Shown: one piece after another, positions 15,130-24,591 of the stretch | Numbering within the stretch: the stretch's first letter is position 1 | Layout of the letters: every line of letters starts with the position of its first letter | Origin: an uncultured Amphritea sp. | Lineage (GTDB): Bacteria > Pseudomonadota > Gammaproteobacteria > Pseudomonadales > Balneatricaceae | Direction: 5' to 3' | DNA length: 64,000 nucleotides | Assembly (NCBI RefSeq): GCF_937127095.1 | Contig: NZ_CAKZLP010000009.1 | Location: forward strand, 62,001-126,000 | Position numbers and translations under genes: made by a program | Notes under the pieces: model-generated | What the model was told of the DNA's origin: nothing | The model's database searches: none | What the model saw: only the letters and a program-made list of their open reading frames with translations

Positions 15130-18026
15130 ATCTCCTGTCTCAGGTTGTCAGGATCGTAGAACGGCAGCTTGACGACATCTGCCAGAATCTCTTCACCATC
15201 AACCCGAATACTGATTTTCGAGCCGGGCTCACTGTCAGCGATATCCGCGAACGCCAGACCGATAATCGACTGACTGGCCGACGAGTACTCACAGGAGGTC
15301 ACGTTACCGGCGATCTTATCCCCTTTCAGCACCAGATGGCCCTCTTCCGGCTTAGTGCTGTCAGGCGGTAGTGTAAAGCCAACCAGTTTGCGGGTTTGTG
15401 GTTGCGCCATAACGATATCCACCGAACGACAGCCAACAAAGAACGGTTTCTTGCGGTTCACCGCCCAGGCCATATCCAGCTCGCCGGGATGACTCATACC
15501 GTCGGTATCCTGGCTGACAATCAGATGGCCCTTTTCCAGTCGCAGCAAGCGCTGGGTTTCGACCCCGAACGGTCGGATATCAAAGGCTTTACCCGCCGCC
15601 ATCAGTGCATCCCAGAGCGCTTCGCCATAGCGGGTTGGCACATGGATCTCATACCCCAGCTCACCGACAAAGCCGACCCGCAGCAATCGTGCAGGAATAC
15701 CGGCCACCTTGCCTTCGCGATAGGCCAGATAGGGGAACGCTTCCGGGCTCAGATCAACATCGTCCACCAGCGTCTCCAACACTTTACGGGAATCTGGGCC
15801 CGCCAGGTTGACCGCAGCAAAGGCCGAAGTGACATGAAGAATATCTACCTGCAGACGCCATTGGGCGTTCCACTTAGTCATCTCCCGATAAACCCGCTCG
15901 ACACCACTGGTGGTGGCCGTGACATAGAAGTGATCTTCAGCGATGCGACAAGCAACACCGTCATCGATCACTACACCATGCTCATTGGTCATCACCGCAT
16001 AACGGGTTCTGCCTACCGGTTGTTTCAAAAAGGCAAAGGTGTAGATACGGTTCATAAGCTCGGCGGCATCCGGGCCACGCACCTCGATGCCACCCAGGGT
16101 ACTGACATCGATCAGGCCCACTTTGGCACGCACATGCTCTGCCTCTTCGCGAATCCAGCGATCCCGTTGCGCGGCATCACCATAATAGGCAGGCCGACGC
16201 CAGTTGCCCGCCGGAATCATCTTCGCACCCAGCTCCAGATGACGATGATGCATCGCCGTGTGTCGCCGTGGGTCAAAGATACGCCCCGCCAGATGCGCCA
16301 GTTTTTCCGGGGCAAAGGGTGGCCGTGCGGTTGTTACACCGGTTTGAGTCACCGTGCGATCAGTTGATTTCGCCACCAGACGAGCGGTTGGCAGTGCCGA
16401 GTGACGGCCCTGTGATGGCCCCATACCGACAGTAGAGAAACGCTTAACCAGCTGTACATCGCGGTAGCCCAGCCGGGTCGCATTGACGATATCTTTAGCT
16501 TGCAGATCCTCATCGTAATCGACAAACTCTTTGCCTTTAGGGTGGCTGAAGATCGGCCAGCCGAAGTTAGGTTTGGCCTGACAATTAAGCTCGGTTTCCG
16601 CTTCATCACTCAATTCCAAATTGCGCAGCGCACGGATCGCCGCGTTAGCGCCATCGGTAAGTACGGCATCCAGTGTATGTAAACCGTTAACAGAACCGGC
16701 AATATGCACGCCCTGCGGCAGGCCAGACAGTTTGAACTCTGCCAGCTCATCTTTGTAGCTCAGCTGAGCACCGGCCTGGCACAGCAGTTGATACGCCGGC
16801 ATATAACCCGCAGACATACACAGCAGATCACAATCCAGCAGGGTCGCCATTTCGCTCACCTCACCCTCAGCAACAATGCTGCGGATATCGACGCCACGAA
16901 TATGTTTATTACCTTTGGTGGGTAACGCTTCATAGACGGTGCTGTTCTGGATAACCTGCACCCCTTTTTGTTTCACTGCCCCTAACAGTTCCGGCCAGGG
17001 GTGTTCCTTACGCAGGTCTACAATCGCGGCAACCGAGACACCGTTGGCCAGCAATTCCAGAGCTGTGAGATAGCCATCATCATTACCGGTCAACACCACC
17101 GCGGTGCTACCGGGCTTAACCCCGTAGAGTTTCATCAGCCGCGTCGCCGCGCTACAGAGCATAATGCCGGGCAAGTCATTATTACGGAACACCACATGCT
17201 GCTCATAGGAACCGGATGCAACGATGCACTCCTTAGCCCGCAGCTTATACATCCGTTTGCCCTTAATCAGTGGCAGATAGTTCTCGGTAAACCAGGCGTT
17301 ACAGACGGCGTCGGTCATCACCTCAATATTGCTGTGGGCGGTGACTTTTTCGATCAGTTGCTGACGCAGGTTATCCGCCTGCAGACCGTCAATATCGAAA
17401 CGGTTATAGGTCAGCGCACCACCCAGCAGCGGCATCTCTTCGACTAATAACACTTTGGCACCGGCATCAGCGGCTTTCAGTGCAGCACTCATCCCCGCCG
17501 GGCCAGAGCCAATGACAACGACATCGGTGAACAGGTATTTTTTGTCGTAGTATTCCGGCTTAAACTCAAGGTCCAGCTTTCCCAGACCCGCTTTCTCGCG
17601 GATAAAGCTTTCCCACTTGTCCCACACCCCCATCGGTTTGAAGAAGCTGCGGTAATAGAAGCCGACCGGCATAAAACGGCCAAAGTGTCCCAGATAGGCA
17701 TCTTTGTCCCCTTCCAGGGTGCCATTATAGTTCTGCCCCTCGACACTGATCCCTTCACGGATCATCTCGCGGTCAGCCAGCACATTGGGTTCTCCGCCCA
17801 GCTGCACTAAAGTGTTCGCATCCTGACCCGCCATTGTCAGCGGTGCACGGGGACGGTGATATTTAAACGAACGCGACATCAGCCACTGCTGGTTTGCCAG
17901 CAATGCACTGGCGATGCTGTCGCCTTCAAAACCTCGGTATTGCTTACCTTCAAAGCTGAACGACAGCGGTTTTTCCCGATCGATCAGCAACCCCATCGGG
18001 GCTTTAAGGCGCATCTCGCTGCTCAT
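15126..18026 (-). CDS. mgdC: N-methylglutamate dehydrogenase subunit C (sarcosine oxidase alpha-like)
   Basis: The 966-residue protein has the domain order of sarcosine oxidase alpha: an N-terminal 2Fe-2S-ferredoxin-like region (about 1-110), a Rossmann dinucleotide-binding domain (VIGSGPAGMSAA at 171-182), a second nucleotide-binding half, and a C-terminal GcvT-type tetrahydrofolate-binding domain (about 590-960). In the pathway, N-methylglutamate is oxidised to glutamate and the methyl carbon is passed to tetrahydrofolate as 5,10-methylene-THF. It overlaps both neighbours by four bases (mgdB upstream, mgdD downstream). Choice of N-methylglutamate over sarcosine rests on context. Confidence 0.87.
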   Translation of the reverse strand: MSSEMRLKAPMGLLIDREKPLSFSFEGKQYRGFEGDSIASALLANQQWLMSRSFKYHRPRAPLTMAGQDANTLVQLGGEPNVLADREMIREGISVEGQNYNGTLEGDKDAYLGHFGRFMPVGFYYRSFFKPMGVWDKWESFIREKAGLGKLDLEFKPEYYDKKYLFTDVVVIGSGPAGMSAALKAADAGAKVLLVEEMPLLGGALTYNRFDIDGLQADNLRQQLIEKVTAHSNIEVMTDAVCNAWFTENYLPLIKGKRMYKLRAKECIVASGSYEQHVVFRNNDLPGIMLCSAATRLMKLYGVKPGSTAVVLTGNDDGYLTALELLANGVSVAAIVDLRKEHPWPELLGAVKQKGVQVIQNSTVYEALPTKGNKHIRGVDIRSIVAEGEVSEMATLLDCDLLCMSAGYMPAYQLLCQAGAQLSYKDELAEFKLSGLPQGVHIAGSVNGLHTLDAVLTDGANAAIRALRNLELSDEAETELNCQAKPNFGWPIFSHPKGKEFVDYDEDLQAKDIVNATRLGYRDVQLVKRFSTVGMGPSQGRHSALPTARLVAKSTDRTVTQTGVTTARPPFAPEKLAHLAGRIFDPRRHTAMHHRHLELGAKMIPAGNWRRPAYYGDAAQRDRWIREEAEHVRAKVGLIDVSTLGGIEVRGPDAAELMNRIYTFAFLKQPVGRTRYAVMTNEHGVVIDDGVACRIAEDHFYVTATTSGVERVYREMTKWNAQWRLQVDILHVTSAFAAVNLAGPDSRKVLETLVDDVDLSPEAFPYLAYREGKVAGIPARLLRVGFVGELGYEIHVPTRYGEALWDALMAAGKAFDIRPFGVETQRLLRLEKGHLIVSQDTDGMSHPGELDMAWAVNRKKPFFVGCRSVDIVMAQPQTRKLVGFTLPPDSTKPEEGHLVLKGDKIAGNVTSCEYSSASQSIIGLAFADIADSEPGSKISIRVDGEEILADVVKLPFYDPDNLRQEM

Positions 18027-18340
18027 GCTTTTATCTCCTCAGGCTGACCACTCTCAACTTTCTCGGCAAAGTCGACCCTGTGAGTGAAAATTTCAGAGGG
18101 GTCATAGGTACGCAAAATCTCATCGCTGCCGGTATGACGCTCGGCAATAAACCAATAACCGGACGGCGCATGCAGCCACCACTCGGTGATCACACCGATC
18201 TGGTTATCGCTATAAAACACGTAATCTGCCCACTCTTTATCGGTGCAGTTGTTCGGGTCTGGCATCTGACGCAGCTCGCCACCGTGGACAAATTCACTGC
18301 TGTTTCGGGGTCCGTTCAGCGGACAATTAATAATTTTCAT
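18023..18340 (-). CDS. mgdB: N-methylglutamate dehydrogenase subunit B (sarcosine oxidase delta-like)
   Basis: A 105-residue subunit matching SoxD, with CPLNGPRN at the N-terminus and DKEWADYVFY in the middle. In sarcosine oxidase, this subunit binds zinc through a CPNCG motif and a later His and Cys. Here the second Cys of the motif is Asn (residue 9) and the C-terminal Cys seems replaced (LHAPSGYWF), so the zinc site looks lost. The ATG at 18340 has GAGGAA nine bases upstream; a longer frame to 18403 lies inside the preceding gene. It starts ten bases after mgdA ends and overlaps mgdC by four. Confidence 0.82.
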   Translation of the reverse strand: MKIINCPLNGPRNSSEFVHGGELRQMPDPNNCTDKEWADYVFYSDNQIGVITEWWLHAPSGYWFIAERHTGSDEILRTYDPSEIFTHRVDFAEKVESGQPEEIKA

Positions 18341-18350
18341 TGCAGATTCC

Positions 18351-19595
18351 TCAGTGACTGGCCGCCGTAGCGCCCATCTCATTAACCTGACGGAAACTAT
18401 CAAACCGCGCCATAGAGAACGGTTCGATCAGTTCAGGAACCCTGCCCGTCGCCACTAGCTCAGCCATGGTTTTGCCGCAGATCGGTGTTGATTTAAAGCC
18501 CCAGGTGCCCCACCCCGCATCCAGATAGTAGTTATCAACCGGGCTCAACCCCATAATGGGACTGTAATCAGAGGTCATATCGGTCAGGCCGCCCCACTGG
18601 CGCATCAATCGCATATTGGCCATAAAAGGAAACAACTCAACCGCATGGGCCAGCAGACTCTCTTTCAGGTCCATCGTGGAGCGGGTGCTGTACAGTGGAT
18701 ATGGGTCAGAGCCGCCACCAAATACCAGTTCGCCCCGACCGGTTTGCTGCACATAACAGTGCAGTGCCGGTGAGCTCACCAGCGGATCAAGGAACGGCTT
18801 AACCGGCTGAGTCACCATCGCCTGTAGCGGATAGGTGGTGATTGGCATACGGATACCCGCCATCGCGGCCACCACTGAACTCATACCGGCCACCGCCTGC
18901 ACCACACAACCACAGCTGACTTTGCCGCGGTTGGTGTCTACCGAGGTCACCTTGCCATGCTCGACATTGACACCGGTGACTTCGGTCAGCTGATGCAGTT
19001 CCACACCGCGCTGCGTAGCCCCTTTTGCATAGCCCCAGGCCACCGCATCATGACGCGCGGTAGCGCCATCCATATGCCACAGACCTGCCAATACCGGCTG
19101 ATCTGCTGGGTTCATATTCAGGGTGGGCACCAGCTCACGAATCTGTTGTGGATCGATCAGTTCGGTTTTACCACCGAAATGTTTATTCACTTCGGTGCGC
19201 TGCCTGAAGCCCCGCACCGCCGCATCGGAGTGCGCCAGCGTCAGCTGCCCCCGACGGGAATACATAATGTTGAAATCGAATTCGTTGGACAGTTCCTGAA
19301 ACAGTTTGACTGATTCGCTGTAGAACTTTACCCCTTCAGAGGTCAGATAGTTGGAGCGGATTACCGCGGTGTTCCGGGCGGTGTTACCACCGCCCAGATA
19401 GCCTTTCTCCAGCACCGCGACATTGGTAATACCGTGGTATTTGGCCAGATAATACGCAGTCGCTATACCGTGACCGCCACCGCCGATAATCACTACATCG
19501 TAGTGAGGCTTCAGCGCCGACGGTGCCGGCAGATCCGCATTCTTTTCAAACGGGTAGTCTTTATTCAGACCGTATTTCAGTAACGAGAAAGGCAT
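18351..19595 (-). CDS. mgdA: N-methylglutamate dehydrogenase subunit A (sarcosine oxidase beta-like)
   Basis: A 414-residue FAD-dependent amine oxidase with the dinucleotide-binding IIGGGGHGIATAYYLA near residues 36-51 and the ARHDAVAWG segment, whose His (about residue 182) matches the covalent FMN attachment site in sarcosine oxidase beta. It carries the oxidation site for the N-methyl substrate. The ATG at 19595 is chosen because GGAGGAGAGG lies directly upstream; the ATG at 19610 would place that site inside the gene. It is the first of the mgdABCD set. Confidence 0.86.
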   Translation of the reverse strand: MPFSLLKYGLNKDYPFEKNADLPAPSALKPHYDVVIIGGGGHGIATAYYLAKYHGITNVAVLEKGYLGGGNTARNTAVIRSNYLTSEGVKFYSESVKLFQELSNEFDFNIMYSRRGQLTLAHSDAAVRGFRQRTEVNKHFGGKTELIDPQQIRELVPTLNMNPADQPVLAGLWHMDGATARHDAVAWGYAKGATQRGVELHQLTEVTGVNVEHGKVTSVDTNRGKVSCGCVVQAVAGMSSVVAAMAGIRMPITTYPLQAMVTQPVKPFLDPLVSSPALHCYVQQTGRGELVFGGGSDPYPLYSTRSTMDLKESLLAHAVELFPFMANMRLMRQWGGLTDMTSDYSPIMGLSPVDNYYLDAGWGTWGFKSTPICGKTMAELVATGRVPELIEPFSMARFDSFRQVNEMGATAASH

Positions 19596-19672
19596 TAACC
19601 TCTCCTCCATTCAATGTCGCATCTTCTGAATTGACTCACAGGCGATTTCGCATAGGCCTGTTCATGAGACGC

Positions 19673-20536
19673 TTATTCAGAAACCTGTTTACGTGCCGCA
19701 GTCAGGGTGTTTTTCATCAGGCAGGCGATGGTCATCGGTCCGACACCGCCGGGTACCGGAGAGATCGCAGCGGCAACCTCTGCCGCTTCGCTGAATGCCA
19801 CATCACCTACCAGGCGTCGCTTGCCACCTTGCTCTACCGCGTTGATACCCACGTCGATCACCGTTGCACCCGGTTTCACCCAGCTGCCTTTGATCATCTC
19901 CGGACGCCCTACCGCAGCCACAAGAATATCCCCCTGCCGACAGATCGCTTCGATATCCCGGGAGCGGGAATGAACAATCGTTACCGTGCAGTTGGCCTGC
20001 AGTAGCAGGGCTGCCATCGGCTTACCGACGATATTAGAGCGTCCCACGACCACCGCGTGTTTACCTGACAGATCACCCAGCGTCTTTTCCAACATGATCA
20101 TGCAGCCCATCGGCGTGCAGGGAATCAGATCAGCATCACCGGAAGCCAGTGCGCCAACGTTGAGCGGGTGAAACCCATCAACATCTTTTTCCGGCGCAAT
20201 CAGACGGATGATTTCCGGTTCACTGAGCTGTTGCGGCAACGGCAGCTGCACCAGAATTCCATGGACCGACGGGTCATTGTTCAGTTGTTCTACCAGGGCA
20301 TTCAACTCTGCCTGATCGGTATCTGCAGCTAAGCGATGCTCAGTAGAGTTAAACCCTGCAGCAGTGGCCTGCTTCACTTTATTGCGCACATACACATGGC
20401 TGGCGGGATCATCACCCACCAGCACCACCGCCAGACCCGGTGTCACGCCAAACTCAGCGATAAACTGACGGGTGTCCAGAGCCAGCTGTTCCACCACCGA
20501 GGCGGAGATTTTTTTTCCATCGATTAAACGGGTCAT
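19673..20536 (-). CDS. folD: Bifunctional methylene-THF dehydrogenase/methenyl-THF cyclohydrolase
   Basis: The 287-residue protein has the FolD signatures [14 protein letters not shown] (with the catalytic Lys), VQLPLP and [13 protein letters not shown], and [10 protein letters not shown] near the C-terminus. It converts 5,10-methylene-THF to 10-formyl-THF with NADP. Its place between purU and mgdA makes sense: the dehydrogenase delivers methylene-THF, FolD oxidises it and PurU releases formate. It may be a dedicated copy separate from a housekeeping folD elsewhere, which cannot be seen here. Confidence 0.93.
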   Translation of the reverse strand: MTRLIDGKKISASVVEQLALDTRQFIAEFGVTPGLAVVLVGDDPASHVYVRNKVKQATAAGFNSTEHRLAADTDQAELNALVEQLNNDPSVHGILVQLPLPQQLSEPEIIRLIAPEKDVDGFHPLNVGALASGDADLIPCTPMGCMIMLEKTLGDLSGKHAVVVGRSNIVGKPMAALLLQANCTVTIVHSRSRDIEAICRQGDILVAAVGRPEMIKGSWVKPGATVIDVGINAVEQGGKRRLVGDVAFSEAAEVAAAISPVPGGVGPMTIACLMKNTLTAARKQVSE

Positions 20537-20545
20537 ATTCAGTAC

Positions 20546-21415
20546 CTATTTAAAAACAACGGTCTTATTACCATCCTGGAACACGCGACGCTCGGTGTGC
20601 AGTTTCACCGCCCGGGCCAGCGCCACGGTTTCGGTATCACGGCCAACGGCAACCAAGGCATCAGCGGTAAAGGTATGGTCTACCAACTGTACTGACTGCT
20701 CGATAATCGGGCCTTCATCCAGATCAGAGGTCACATAGTGTGCCGTTGCACCGATCAGCTTAACGCCGCGGGCATGCGCCTGATGGTAAGGCTTGGCACC
20801 CTTGAAACCGGGCAGGAATGAGTGGTGGATGTTGATCGCCCGACCACTCAGTTGCTGACACAGGCCGTCACTGAGAATCTGCATGTAGCGCGCCAGCACA
20901 ATCAGTTCAGAACCGGTCTCTTCGACAATCTCCATCAGCGCCGCTTCCTGCTCCAGCTTGTTCTCTTTGGTCACCGGCAGGTGGATAAAGCGGATCCCTT
21001 CGCGCTCAGCCATTGGCCGCAAATCTTTATGGTTGGATACAATTGCGGTGATCTCCATATTGATCTCGCCCTTGTGCAGCCGATACAGAAGGTCATCCAG
21101 ACAGTGATCAAACTTGCTCACCATAATCAGGGTTTTCATCGGTGCTTTAACCGACACCATTTCCCAGGTCATATCAAAGCTGGCAGCGACTTCAGGAAAC
21201 TCACTCTGCAAATCACTGATCAGATAACCACCGCTCTCGACATGGAAACGGGCACGCATGAAGAAGTTACCGCTGTCCTCATCATCAAACTGTGCCAGTT
21301 CGCTGATATAACAGCCACGTTCGGCTAGAAAAGTCGTCACCTTAGCAACGATACCGCTACCAGCAACACAGCTGGCTCTTAATACAATCTCATTATCTGC
21401 TTCGTGCTTACTCAT
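20546..21415 (-). CDS. purU: Formyltetrahydrofolate deformylase
   Basis: The 289-residue product has an N-terminal ACT domain (about 1-85) and a C-terminal formyltransferase-like domain with NIHHSFLPGFKGAKPYHQA and a late GPIIEQ. It hydrolyses 10-formyl-THF to formate and THF, recycling the carrier used by the dehydrogenase. The ATG at 21415 has GGAG nine bases upstream; the longer frame to 21493 runs into a hairpin and is unlikely. It is followed by folD ten bases later. Confidence 0.9.
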   Translation of the reverse strand: MSKHEADNEIVLRASCVAGSGIVAKVTTFLAERGCYISELAQFDDEDSGNFFMRARFHVESGGYLISDLQSEFPEVAASFDMTWEMVSVKAPMKTLIMVSKFDHCLDDLLYRLHKGEINMEITAIVSNHKDLRPMAEREGIRFIHLPVTKENKLEQEAALMEIVEETGSELIVLARYMQILSDGLCQQLSGRAINIHHSFLPGFKGAKPYHQAHARGVKLIGATAHYVTSDLDEGPIIEQSVQLVDHTFTADALVAVGRDTETVALARAVKLHTERRVFQDGNKTVVFK

Positions 21416-21475
21416 GATTACAGACTCCATAGTCTCCGATTCGTTATTCATCTGTTCAGGCAAAGGGGATCCATT

Positions 21476-21499
21476 CACAGGATGCTGATGCATCCTGTG
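21476..21499 (-). other. Perfect 10-bp stem-loop between mgsC and purU
   Basis: CACAGGATGC (21476-21485) and GCATCCTGTG (21490-21499) are exact reverse complements around a TGAT loop. There is no T run on either side, so it is more likely an mRNA-stabilising or processing hairpin than a terminator. It lies inside the 184-base gap that divides the cluster. Confidence 0.7.
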
Positions 21500-21520
21500 C
21501 GGATTCTGCTTTCAGTTATT

Positions 21521-21568
21521 AAGTTCTTAAAAAAGCTCTTAAGAAAGCTCTTAAGGAAAGCTCTTTAG
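21521..21568. repeat. Short tandem repeat (about 12-13 bp, four copies)
   Basis: Units AAAGCTCTTAAG (21532), AAAGCTCTTAAGG (21544) and AAAGCTCTTTAG (21557) follow one another, with a degenerate first copy at 21521. Each carries CTTAAG or a variant. It lies in the gap after mgsC. Confidence 0.75.
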
Positions 21569-21599
21569 TAACGCTGAACCGCGTTTTTAGTCACGCCTC

Positions 21600-22928
21600 T
21601 TAGTATCCCTTGCCCGGAATCCAGTTGGTTCCCGCCAGTGGTACATTCGCCATTGCGGCAGACTCAACGGTCAGGGCGACCAGATCTTCCGGTTCCAGGT
21701 TACGCAGATCATTCTTACCGCAGGCCCGGGCCAGGGTCTGTGCTTCCAGGGTCAGTACGTTGAGATAGTTCGCCAGACGACGACCCCCTTCAACCGGGTC
21801 AAGACGTTTCATCAGCTCAGGGTCCTGAGTAGAGATACCCGCCGGGTCTTTACCCTCATGGTAATCATCATAGAAACCTGCCGCCGAACCGATCTTCTTG
21901 TACTCCTCTTCGTACATAGGATGGTTACAACCCAGCGCCACCAGTGCCGCAGTACCGATAGCCACCGCATCCGCGCCCAGCGCCATACACTTGGCCACGT
22001 CAGCACCGTTACGGATTCCGCCAGAGACGATCAGCTGGACTTTACGATGCATGCCCATCTCCTGCAGTGCACGCACCGCCTGAGGAATTGCCGCCAGTGT
22101 CGGAATACCCACGTGTTCGATAAATACATCCTGGGTTGCCGCCGTCCCGCCCTGCATCCCGTCAACGACGATCACATCAGCGCCGGCTTTGACCGCCAGT
22201 TTGACATCGTAGTAGGTACGGGTAGCGCCCACTTTGATATAGATCGGCACCTGCCAGTCGGTAATTTCGCGCAGTTCCTGAATCTTGATCGCCAGATCAT
22301 CAGGGCCGGTCCAGTCCGGATGACGACAGGCGGAACGCTGATCCACACCCATCGGCAGAGTCCGCATTTTTGCCACCCGGTCAGTAATCTTCTGACCCAG
22401 CAACATACCGCCACCGCCAGGCTTGGCACCCTGCCCCAGCACCACTTCGATGGCATCCGCTTTACGCAAGTCATCGGGGTTCATTCCGTAACGGGATGGC
22501 AGGTACTGATACACCAGTTTGCTTGACTGACCACGCTCTTCGGGGGTCATACCACCATCACCGGTGGTGGTTGAGGTGCCCATCAGCGATGCACCACGGC
22601 CCAATGCTTCTTTAGCATTGGCTGACAGCGCACCGAAACTCATCCCGGCGATAGTGACCGGAATATCCAGCACAATCGGTTTTTTGGCAAACCGGTCACC
22701 CAGGGTCACTGAGGTATTACATTTTTCGCGGTAGCCTTCCAGCGGGTAGCGGGACATACTCGCGCCCAGGAACAGCAGGTCATCAAAATGCGGCAGCTTA
22801 CGCTTAGCACCAAAACCACGGATATCGTAGATACCGGTCTCAGCCGCACGGCGGATTTCCGTCATCGTGATGCGGTCAAATGTTGCTGACTCGCGCAGAC
22901 CATCTTTAACTTTAATATCTTCACTCAT
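21600..22928 (-). CDS. mgsC: N-methylglutamate synthase subunit C (glutamate synthase FMN domain)
   Basis: The 442-residue protein matches the FMN- and Fe-S-containing synthase domain of glutamate synthase (GlxD-like), with GMSFGALSANAKEALGRGA, GVDQRSACRHPDWTG and VVDGMQGGTAATQ typical of the FMN barrel. Together with MgsA and MgsB it converts gamma-glutamylmethylamide to N-methylglutamate. The ATG at 22928 has GAGGA upstream; the frame to 23045 overlaps mgsB and is rejected. It ends 185 bases before purU, with a hairpin and tandem repeat in between. Confidence 0.86.
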   Translation of the reverse strand: MSEDIKVKDGLRESATFDRITMTEIRRAAETGIYDIRGFGAKRKLPHFDDLLFLGASMSRYPLEGYREKCNTSVTLGDRFAKKPIVLDIPVTIAGMSFGALSANAKEALGRGASLMGTSTTTGDGGMTPEERGQSSKLVYQYLPSRYGMNPDDLRKADAIEVVLGQGAKPGGGGMLLGQKITDRVAKMRTLPMGVDQRSACRHPDWTGPDDLAIKIQELREITDWQVPIYIKVGATRTYYDVKLAVKAGADVIVVDGMQGGTAATQDVFIEHVGIPTLAAIPQAVRALQEMGMHRKVQLIVSGGIRNGADVAKCMALGADAVAIGTAALVALGCNHPMYEEEYKKIGSAAGFYDDYHEGKDPAGISTQDPELMKRLDPVEGGRRLANYLNVLTLEAQTLARACGKNDLRNLEPEDLVALTVESAAMANVPLAGTNWIPGKGY

Positions 22929-22950
22929 CGTCTTGTCCTCGAAATCAGCC

Positions 22951-23634
22951 TTAGTAAGCGGAAGTGTTATCCACTTTAAAGTTGTATAACTGGCGAGCAG
23001 AACCGTAGCGTTTAAACGCCGTTGGATCTTCATCAACGCCAGCACGGTTGAGCAGCTCAGTCAGCTCTTCGATATGCTCCTCGCGCATCTCTTTGGCGAT
23101 ACAATCAGCACCCAGAGATTTCACTTCGCCTTTCACATAGATATGGGTTTCGTACAGAGAATCACCCAGCGCATCGCCCGCATCACCACAGACAACCAAA
23201 GATCCGGCCTGCCCCATAAAACAGCTCATGTGGCCAACGTTACCCTTCACCACGATATCCACCCCTTTCATGGAGATACCACAGCGCGCCGCCGCATTGC
23301 CTTCGATGACCAGTAAGCCACCGTGAGCCGTTGCACCGGCAGCCTGAGAGGCATCGCCTTTCACCCGTACGCTACCGGACATCATGTTTTCCGCCACACC
23401 CTGGCCGGCATTGCCGTGAATGGTGATGTGCGCTTTTTTGTTCATACCGGCGCAGTAATAGCCGGTCGGGCCTTTAATATCGACAGAGATATTCTGATCC
23501 AGACCGCAGGCAATGTTGTGCTGGCCTTTAGGTTCGAGTACTTCCCATTCGCGCTCGGTACACTCAATCGCCTGATCGTGCAGCGCCTGGTTAAGGTCGC
23601 GTACTGTCTGTTCGGATAAATTAATCGTTTTCAT
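22951..23634 (-). CDS. mgsB: N-methylglutamate synthase subunit B (GXGXG domain, GlxC-like)
   Basis: A 227-residue protein with repeated glycine-rich turns (GPTGYYCAGMNKKA, GNAGQGVAENMMSGSV, GNAAARCGISMKG, GNVGHMSCFMGQAG), the right-handed beta-helix of the glutamate synthase alpha C-terminal domain. It has no catalytic residues itself and packs the synthase complex. The ATG at 23634 has AAGGAG seven bases upstream. It follows mgsA by 11 bases and precedes mgsC by 22. Confidence 0.85.
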   Translation of the reverse strand: MKTINLSEQTVRDLNQALHDQAIECTEREWEVLEPKGQHNIACGLDQNISVDIKGPTGYYCAGMNKKAHITIHGNAGQGVAENMMSGSVRVKGDASQAAGATAHGGLLVIEGNAAARCGISMKGVDIVVKGNVGHMSCFMGQAGSLVVCGDAGDALGDSLYETHIYVKGEVKSLGADCIAKEMREEHIEELTELLNRAGVDEDPTAFKRYGSARQLYNFKVDNTSAY

Positions 23635-23645
23635 CATTCTGCTCC

Positions 23646-24551
23646 TTAATGGCTGCTGCGTTCCCAAACGTAGATAGTGGCTGGCTCTGGTTCCCAGATT
23701 CTGGCGTTTTCAATGCCCGGCAGGGTTGTCAGTGCCTGATACTCAGAGGCCATGGCAACATAGTCGTCAGTCTCAGCCATTACTGCAGGTTTACAGGCGA
23801 TCGGATCACGTAGTACCGCAAAGCCATCGCGGGTACCGATAGTAAAGGTGAAGAAACCATCCAGATCCTTCAGTGAATTGGTCAGCGCTTCGTTCAGGGT
23901 ATCGCCCTGCTGCAGACGCCAGGTCAGATAACCCGCCGCCACTTCTGAATCGTTTTCGGTTTCAAACACAATCCCTTCGCGTTTCAGGTTTTCCCGCAGA
24001 CGGTTGTGGTTTGACAGTGAACCGTTGTGTACCAGACAGAGGTCCATACCGGTTGAGAACGGATGGCTGCCCTCCATGGTGACCGCAGATTCAGTCGCCA
24101 TACGGGTATGGCCAATAATATGACTACCCTTCATCCCTTTCAGGTTGAAGGTCTCAGCGATATTCACCGGCAGACCCACCTCTTTAAGAATCTCAATCGA
24201 CTGGCCCGCACTGAGGATCAACACCTCAGGTGCGGCTTTAGCGATAAACGCTTCAGCGATAGCCGCACTGGACTGAATTTTAAAGACCGCCACTTTGCTG
24301 TTTTTAAACCACTCAACAGCGGTATTCAGCTCAGCCTTGGCGCTGTCAGCCAGCGCAGCCCAGTCATAGTTTTCATCCGCATGACGCAGGGTCAGCTTGA
24401 TGCTGCCGTCTGCCACTTCATCGCCGTAGATAGCGAAACCGGCACTGTCCGGACCACGATCCGTCATGGCGATCAGCATCGGTTCAAACAGCGCCCCCAG
24501 CTGACTTTCCAGAGCCTTGTTCTTCAGGTAAAGGCCAACAATTCCACACAT
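23646..24551 (-). CDS. mgsA: N-methylglutamate synthase subunit A (class II glutamine amidotransferase, GlxB-like)
   Basis: The 301-residue protein starts MCGIVGLY, so after Met removal Cys is the N-terminal nucleophile of class II amidotransferases. Other signatures are MTDRGPDSAG, GHTRMATES and VHNGSLSNH. In this pathway it would cleave gamma-glutamylmethylamide to release methylamine for transfer, instead of ammonia from glutamine. AGGAC lies before the ATG. It follows gmaS by 40 bases and a small TAAGCC/GGCTTA hairpin. Confidence 0.85.
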   Translation of the reverse strand: MCGIVGLYLKNKALESQLGALFEPMLIAMTDRGPDSAGFAIYGDEVADGSIKLTLRHADENYDWAALADSAKAELNTAVEWFKNSKVAVFKIQSSAAIAEAFIAKAAPEVLILSAGQSIEILKEVGLPVNIAETFNLKGMKGSHIIGHTRMATESAVTMEGSHPFSTGMDLCLVHNGSLSNHNRLRENLKREGIVFETENDSEVAAGYLTWRLQQGDTLNEALTNSLKDLDGFFTFTIGTRDGFAVLRDPIACKPAVMAETDDYVAMASEYQALTTLPGIENARIWEPEPATIYVWERSSH

Positions 24552-24591
24552 AGTTATGTCCTCTTAAATCGACAATGTAAGCCTTCCGGGC

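Noticed and set aside
15396..16367. 323-codon plus-strand frame inside mgdC
   Set aside because: It is the antisense of a strongly conserved gene and has no family features.
14446..19595. Annotation as ordinary heterotetrameric sarcosine oxidase soxBDAG
   Set aside because: Sequence fits both, but gmaS and mgsABC in the same operon favour N-methylglutamate dehydrogenase; no glycine betaine or dimethylglycine genes are present. Sarcosine activity is not excluded.
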